Shown piece by piece: positions 60,064 to 64,000 of a stretch of DNA of 64,000 nucleotides. A program made the translations under genes and the position numbers. This DNA comes from Paenibacillus sp. UNC499MF (GTDB taxonomy: Bacteria; Bacillota; Bacilli; Paenibacillales; NBRC-103111): assembly GCF_900107975.1 (NCBI RefSeq), contig NZ_FNVF01000001.1:747905-811904 (forward strand), read 5' to 3'. Position 1 is the stretch's first letter, and each line of letters opens with the position of its first letter. Under the pieces are notes generated by a model that saw only the letters and a list, made by a program, of their open reading frames with translations, was not told the origin of the DNA and did no database searches.

Positions 60064-60924
60064 ATGCCGGATTGGATCGTGGTTGCTTTGCGTACCGTGA
60101 TGGTCATCGTCATCGTACTAGCCGCGGCGAAGCTGCTCGGGAAGAGGCAGAACAGCCGGTTGACGTTTTTTGAAGTGACAACGGGAGTCGCGGCGGCCGT
60201 TCTGGCCGTCTATATAACGCTGAACCGCACCGCCGACTGGTATTTGGGAATTATAGCTCTGCTTGTGTGGATTTTGGCCGCCGTCGGAATCGGTTTTCTC
60301 CAGTTGAAAAGCAAAGCCGCCCGGGATCTCATCGATAACCGGGAGACGATTCTTATCAAAAAAGGGAAGATTATGGAGGAAAACCTGAAGAAGGAACGGC
60401 TGACTACGGACGATCTGCTGCAGAGCCTGCGCCGGAAAAACGTATTCCAGGCAGCCGACGTCGAATTTGCGGTGATGGAAGCGAGCGGTGAAATCAACGT
60501 GCTTTTGAAAAAGGAAAATCAGCCTCTGACCCCGAAGCATCTCGGCATCAAAGTCGGTCCGGCGGAAGAGCCGCAGGCCGTTATTATGGACGGCAAAGCG
60601 CTTGACGAGCCTTTGGCCGCCATCGGACTGAACCGGGGCTGGCTTCAGACGCAGCTCGAAACGATGGACGCGACCATCGACAACGTTTTTCTGGGACAAG
60701 TGGACTCGTACGGAGAGCTTTACGTCGATTTGTTCGACGACAAGCTGCAGGTTCCCCAGCCTCAGAAGAAAGCGGCCCTGCTCGCCCTGCTTAAGAAATG
60801 CGAGGCCGATATCGAGATGTTCGGCCTGTCCACGAACGATCCGGAAGCCAAACGGATGTTTGAGAAATGCTCCCGGTCCATGGAAGGAATGATTACCGGG
60901 CTTAAACCGCTTTTGTCCCGCTAG
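60064..60924 (+). CDS. DUF421 (YetF) family membrane protein with DUF1657-like tail
   Basis: 286 residues. Three N-terminal membrane helices (VVALRTVMVIVIVLAAAKLL and two more), then the YetF soluble domain (DNRETILIKKGKIMEENLKKE), then a C-terminal 50 residues (CEADIEMFGLSTNDPEAKRMFEKC) similar in pattern to DUF1657. This fusion is what the last gene of spoVA2mob-type operons looks like. AAGGAGGG before ATG 60064; a 33-codon basic extension to 59965 is possible but has no strong ribosome site. Confidence 0.88.
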   Translation: MPDWIVVALRTVMVIVIVLAAAKLLGKRQNSRLTFFEVTTGVAAAVLAVYITLNRTADWYLGIIALLVWILAAVGIGFLQLKSKAARDLIDNRETILIKKGKIMEENLKKERLTTDDLLQSLRRKNVFQAADVEFAVMEASGEINVLLKKENQPLTPKHLGIKVGPAEEPQAVIMDGKALDEPLAAIGLNRGWLQTQLETMDATIDNVFLGQVDSYGELYVDLFDDKLQVPQPQKKAALLALLKKCEADIEMFGLSTNDPEAKRMFEKCSRSMEGMITGLKPLLSR

Positions 60925-60952
60925 TAAGGTAGAGCGGAGGAGAGAAGCGTTC

Positions 60953-60993
60953 GGACACCCATCGGGGAAGTGTCTCCCTGTATGGGTGTTTTC
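60953..60993 (+). terminator. Rho-independent terminator
   Basis: ACACCCAT / ATGGGTGT stem with a 19-base loop and T-rich tail after the YetF gene. Confidence 0.75.
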
Positions 60994-61110
60994 CGTTTTG
61001 GAGAACAAGTTTGATTTTTGCGGCAGGAAGCGTGTACATTTAGAGGAGAAAGCGCAGCACTTACATAACATTACGGGTTGTTCAAGCACTTATCATGAGG
61101 AGGAATGTGA

Positions 61111-62193
61111 ATGTCCGGTCAAGGAGAACGTTTGCTGGTCTTTGTCGGTTCTTATGCGGAACCGGAAGGTCCTGGTGTCTATGTGATGGAATTAAATGAA
61201 GAAACGGGCGGGCTCACGAAGCTGGATGAAGTATCCGGCCTTAAAAATCCGACGTTCCTGAATGTGGACGTGCAGGGACGCAAGCTCTACGCCATTTCGG
61301 AGGGAACGACGAGCGAAGGGAACCGGACGGGTTCCGCGTACTCGTATACCGTCGATCCGGAGAAGGGGAGTTTGACGGAAATGAACCATGCCGTCACCGT
61401 AAACGCGCCGACCTGCCACATCCAGAGAGACGCAAGCGGACGCTACCTCGTTGTGGCGAGCTATCACGGCGGCTTGGTCGGTCTCGTCGAGCTGCGGGCG
61501 GACGGCACGCTCGGCAGACTGCTCGACGTGAAGCAGCATGAAGGCCATGGCCCCAACCCAGAGCGTCAGGAGCAGCCTCATCCGCACTCGGCTTTCTTCA
61601 GCCGGGACAACCGGTTCGTGTTCGTGCCGGATCTGGGTCTGGACCGGATCGTATCCTATGCCCTGGATACGGAGAACAACGTGCTGAAGCCGCACGGGGA
61701 AACTCCTGTGCCGCCGGGTGCGGGTCCGCGCCATATGGCCTTTCACCCGGGCGGCAGGCTGGCGTTCGTCATCAATGAAATCGACTCCACGGTAACGTCT
61801 CTTCGTTATGACGAAGAGACGGGTGTGCTTGAGCCGATCGAAACGGTGACGACGCTGCCCGAAGGGTTCACGGGCGAGAACATCTGCGCCGAGATTGTGG
61901 TTTCGGAAGACGGCGCATTCGTGTACGGCTCCAACCGCGGTCACGACAGCATCGTGGTGTTCGCGGTGGACGAGGCAGGCGGGAAGCTCACGCTTGTGGA
62001 GCATGTGTCCGCGGAAGGCAAGCATCCGCGCAACTTCGCCTTGACGCCGGGCGGCGCGTTCCTGATCGCGGCAAACCGCGACACGGACAACATCGCGACG
62101 TTCCGGGTGGACCGCTCCAGCGGCAGGCTGCAGTATACCGGGCAGTCGGCCGCGGTGTCGAAGCCGGTCTGTGTGCGTCCGGCTTATTTGTAA
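61111..62193 (+). CDS. pgl: 6-phosphogluconolactonase-type lactonase (YkgB family)
   Basis: 360 residues, seven-bladed beta-propeller with repeated blade ends (AISEGTTSEGNRTGSAYSY, VFVPDLGLDRIVSYAL, VYGSNRGHDSIVVFAVD). The YkgB/Pgl branch hydrolyses 6-phosphogluconolactone to 6-phosphogluconate in the pentose phosphate pathway; other members open different lactones. GAGGAGGAATG precedes the ATG. Not linked to the gluconate regulon 40 kb away. Cytosolic, no signal peptide. Confidence 0.9.
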   Translation: MSGQGERLLVFVGSYAEPEGPGVYVMELNEETGGLTKLDEVSGLKNPTFLNVDVQGRKLYAISEGTTSEGNRTGSAYSYTVDPEKGSLTEMNHAVTVNAPTCHIQRDASGRYLVVASYHGGLVGLVELRADGTLGRLLDVKQHEGHGPNPERQEQPHPHSAFFSRDNRFVFVPDLGLDRIVSYALDTENNVLKPHGETPVPPGAGPRHMAFHPGGRLAFVINEIDSTVTSLRYDEETGVLEPIETVTTLPEGFTGENICAEIVVSEDGAFVYGSNRGHDSIVVFAVDEAGGKLTLVEHVSAEGKHPRNFALTPGGAFLIAANRDTDNIATFRVDRSSGRLQYTGQSAAVSKPVCVRPAYL

Positions 62194-62450
62194 GAGCCGC
62201 CGCGCGGCGGGAGTGCATGCTCCCGGGGGCGTGTTCACGCTTTGAAGGGCGGCGCAGCTTCCGCCGCAGCCGGCATGATGGCGTTGCCAGGCCGTGAAGG
62301 CTTGGGCGAATGCGGCGGGCTGGCTGCGGGGCAACCCGCACGCCCGCACGTGCAGCCCGCATGCCTTTACGGGCAAGTCGTGCGCGCGAGCCTCAAGCGG
62401 TGAGTCTGCACACTGGCGCGCGGCGGGCTGCGATAACGGGAAGGAAAAGG

Positions 62451-62488
62451 AAAGCGGAACGTCTGCATGCGGACGTTCCGCTTTTTTT
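62451..62488 (+). terminator. Rho-independent terminator
   Basis: AAAGCGGAACGTC / GACGTTCCGCTTT with a long T-run. Confidence 0.92.
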
Positions 62489-62507
62489 GCCGCTTTCCCG
62501 GAGGGTG

Positions 62508-62537
62508 TTGACAGCTTGTAACTTTATAAGTTACAGT
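62508..62537 (+). promoter_or_regulatory. Promoter with GTAACTT palindrome
   Basis: TTGACA at 62508-62513, then GTAACTT-TAT-AAGTTAC, a perfect 17-bp palindrome (62518-62534), overlapping the expected -10 (TACAGT at 62532-62537, spacing 18). The motif is shared with the HxlR/dioxygenase promoter at 57224-57271. Confidence 0.7.
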
Positions 62538-62621
62538 AAACGTTGTTCTTTTTACGGGAGCTTTCGTTTATAGTAGGAACGGACAAAGCAATCAAAATTT
62601 CACAAGATAGGGTTGAATCGG

Positions 62622-63848
62622 ATGAGTAACAACAGTCTTGCCTCATCGGAAGGGGCAGGCCGTTCGCGGAAAATTACGCTTGCCGTCATTCTCGGTTCCT
62701 TGTCGGCTTTCGGACCGCTGTCGCTGGATATGTATCTGCCGGCGCTTCCGCGGCTGGCGGACGATCTGCATACGACGGCTTCACTGGCTCAGCTGAGCCT
62801 GACCTCCTGCCTGCTGGGCCTCGCGATCGGGCAGGTTTTCGCGGGTTCCATCAGCGATATCAAAGGCCGCAGAGCCCCGCTTATGACCGGACTTGCGATC
62901 TATACGGCCGCATCCTTGCTGTGCGCTGTCGTCCCATCGATCTGGGGACTTATCGTGCTCCGCTTCATACAGGGAATGGCCGGGTCTGCGGGCATCGTGC
63001 TCTCACGCGCGGTCGTGCGGGACATGTACAGCGGACCGGAGCTGACGCGGTTTTTCTCGCTCCTGATGCTTATTAACGGAGTGGCCCCGATCCTTGCGCC
63101 TATTGCGGGCGGGCAGCTTCTCCAGTTCACCTCCTGGCAGGGCGTATTTATCGTGCTGGCCTTGATCGGCGTCATCATGCTGCTAGCATCCTGGAAAGGC
63201 CTGCCTGAAACGCTGCCCCCGGGCAGGAGAACGAAAGGCGGCGTCAAGCAGACGGTCGCCGTATTCAAAACCTTGCTGCGCGACCGCATCTTCATGGGCT
63301 ACGCGCTGTCGCAGGGGCTTGTGGCCGCGGCCATGTTCGCCTATATTTCGGGATCGCCGTTCGTGATCCAGAACATTTTCGGCGCATCGCCCCAGATGTT
63401 CAGCCTCTTCTTCGCCATCAACGGCCTGGGCATCATCCTGGCGGGTCAAATCGCCGGGCGCCTCGCCGGAAGGGTGAGCGAGACGAAGCTGCTGGTCAGC
63501 GGCCTGGTCATTGCCGGTCTCGGAGGCGTCGCGCTCCTTACGATGATTCTTGCCGGAGCCGGACTGGCGGCTATCCTGATTCCGCTGTTCTTCGTGGTGT
63601 CGAGCGTCGGGATCGTAAACACGGCGGGATTTTCCCTGGCGATGCAGAACTACGGGCATTCCGCCGGCAGCGCCTCGGCCTTGCTCGGTCTGCTTTCGTT
63701 TATTTTCGGCGGACTCGTCGCGCCGCTGGTCGGAATCGCGGGAAGCGGTACGGCCGTACCAATGGGCATCGTCATCGCATCGGCGGATGTCGGCGCCATC
63801 CTTTGTTATTATTTCATGGTCAAGCGTCACGAAGCGCGCACTTCGTAG
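62622..63848 (+). CDS. Bcr/CflA family drug efflux MFS transporter
   Basis: 408 residues, twelve membrane segments. Family signature SLDMYLPALPRLADDL just after the first helix, and IGQVFAGSISDIKGRR in the TM2-TM3 loop, plus motif C-like GVAPILAPIAGG. Exports drugs or amino acids by proton antiport. ATG 62622 follows AGGG at a normal distance; a TTG three codons earlier is less likely. Single gene with a palindromic operator in its promoter. Confidence 0.93.
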   Translation: MSNNSLASSEGAGRSRKITLAVILGSLSAFGPLSLDMYLPALPRLADDLHTTASLAQLSLTSCLLGLAIGQVFAGSISDIKGRRAPLMTGLAIYTAASLLCAVVPSIWGLIVLRFIQGMAGSAGIVLSRAVVRDMYSGPELTRFFSLLMLINGVAPILAPIAGGQLLQFTSWQGVFIVLALIGVIMLLASWKGLPETLPPGRRTKGGVKQTVAVFKTLLRDRIFMGYALSQGLVAAAMFAYISGSPFVIQNIFGASPQMFSLFFAINGLGIILAGQIAGRLAGRVSETKLLVSGLVIAGLGGVALLTMILAGAGLAAILIPLFFVVSSVGIVNTAGFSLAMQNYGHSAGSASALLGLLSFIFGGLVAPLVGIAGSGTAVPMGIVIASADVGAILCYYFMVKRHEARTS

Positions 63849-63896
63849 TCGTCCGCATCGGCGGCGGGGCTGCGGATGCACGCGGACGTGGCTGCA

Positions 63897-63953
63897 AAAC
63901 GGTTGAATACTCGTTGCTTCCGATTAGTGAAGCAGGAGATTCAGCCGTTTTTT
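63897..63953 (+). terminator. Terminator of the Bcr/CflA gene
   Basis: Twelve-base arms (AAACGGTTGAAT / ATTCAGCCGTTT, one G.U pair) enclosing a smaller GCTTC/GAAGC hairpin, with a T-run. Confidence 0.8.
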
Positions 63954-64000
63954 GTGCGCGAAAAAATACTTTTGGGGGGCTGTAAAAAAAGGATGCTTTT

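Larger units (their letters stand above)
62194..62621. other. 428-bp region with GC-rich part and efflux promoter
   Basis: 62200-62430 is unusually GC-rich, with short palindromes (such as GCCGCCGCGCGGCGG) and no credible gene. Then come the terminator at 62451-62488 and the promoter with a GTAACTT palindrome at 62508-62537. Confidence 0.7.

Overview
The window looks like a chromosomal stretch from a spore-forming, low-to-mid GC Firmicute of the Paenibacillaceae (Paenibacillus or a close relative). The signs are strong AGGAGG-type ribosome sites with frequent GTG and TTG starts, Bacillus-type LexA, cre and gluconate operators, TPP and SAM-I riboswitches ahead of transport operons, a YpdA-type bacillithiol reductase, a sporulation-type diadenylate cyclase (CdaS), DUF1657/YetF proteins, and a LplABC/YesMN-like sugar uptake system with an AraC-type response regulator. 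No rRNA, tRNA, CRISPR array, prophage or insertion sequence was seen. All calls come from reading the sequence; no database search was run.

Layout. 1-12.7 kb is mixed housekeeping: a permease, a DUF3900 protein, a PH-domain protein, a membrane L,D-transpeptidase, a lone divergent IF-3 paralogue, an aldo/keto reductase, an M29 aminopeptidase, an MFS carrier, uridine kinase and several small hydrophilic proteins. 12.9-18.7 kb holds a patatin-like lipase, then a TPP-riboswitch operon for a thiamine pyrimidine precursor (binding lipoprotein, DUF77 thiamine-binding protein, permease, ATPase), followed by a TatD-like hydrolase and 3-methyladenine glycosylase I. 18.9-19.3 kb holds an unknown small gene whose promoter lies between two LexA boxes. 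19.6-24.5 kb is a gluconate regulon (gnd, gntR, gntP, gntK) with two GntR-type operators. 24.75-26.7 kb is a dehydrogenase/TIM-barrel isomerase pair, and 26.8-29.6 kb is the methionine transporter metNIQ under a SAM-I riboswitch.

30.6-44.1 kb is the most distinctive part and reads as an N-glycan utilisation locus. A secreted GH85 endo-beta-N-acetylglucosaminidase with PKD and F5/8C (CBM32-like) domains would cut glycans off glycoproteins. A lipoprotein plus two permeases would import them, a cytoplasmic GH38 alpha-mannosidase would trim mannose, and a sensor kinase/AraC-type regulator would control the system. The response regulator carries an in-frame stop codon between receiver and DNA-binding domain. 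Catabolite-repression (cre) sites precede the binding protein and the GH85 gene.

44.3-64 kb is mixed again: DUF6483, YpdA, a SulP carrier, a second M29 aminopeptidase, a cysteine-free HesB-like protein, a PIG-L deacetylase, an orphan four-PAS hybrid kinase, a drug-efflux MFS/MarR pair around a perfect palindrome, Rrf2 and HxlR regulators, an extradiol dioxygenase plus DoxX pair, cdaS, a DUF1657/YetF pair, a lactonase, and a Bcr/CflA-type efflux pump whose promoter carries the same GTAAC motif as the HxlR/dioxygenase promoter.
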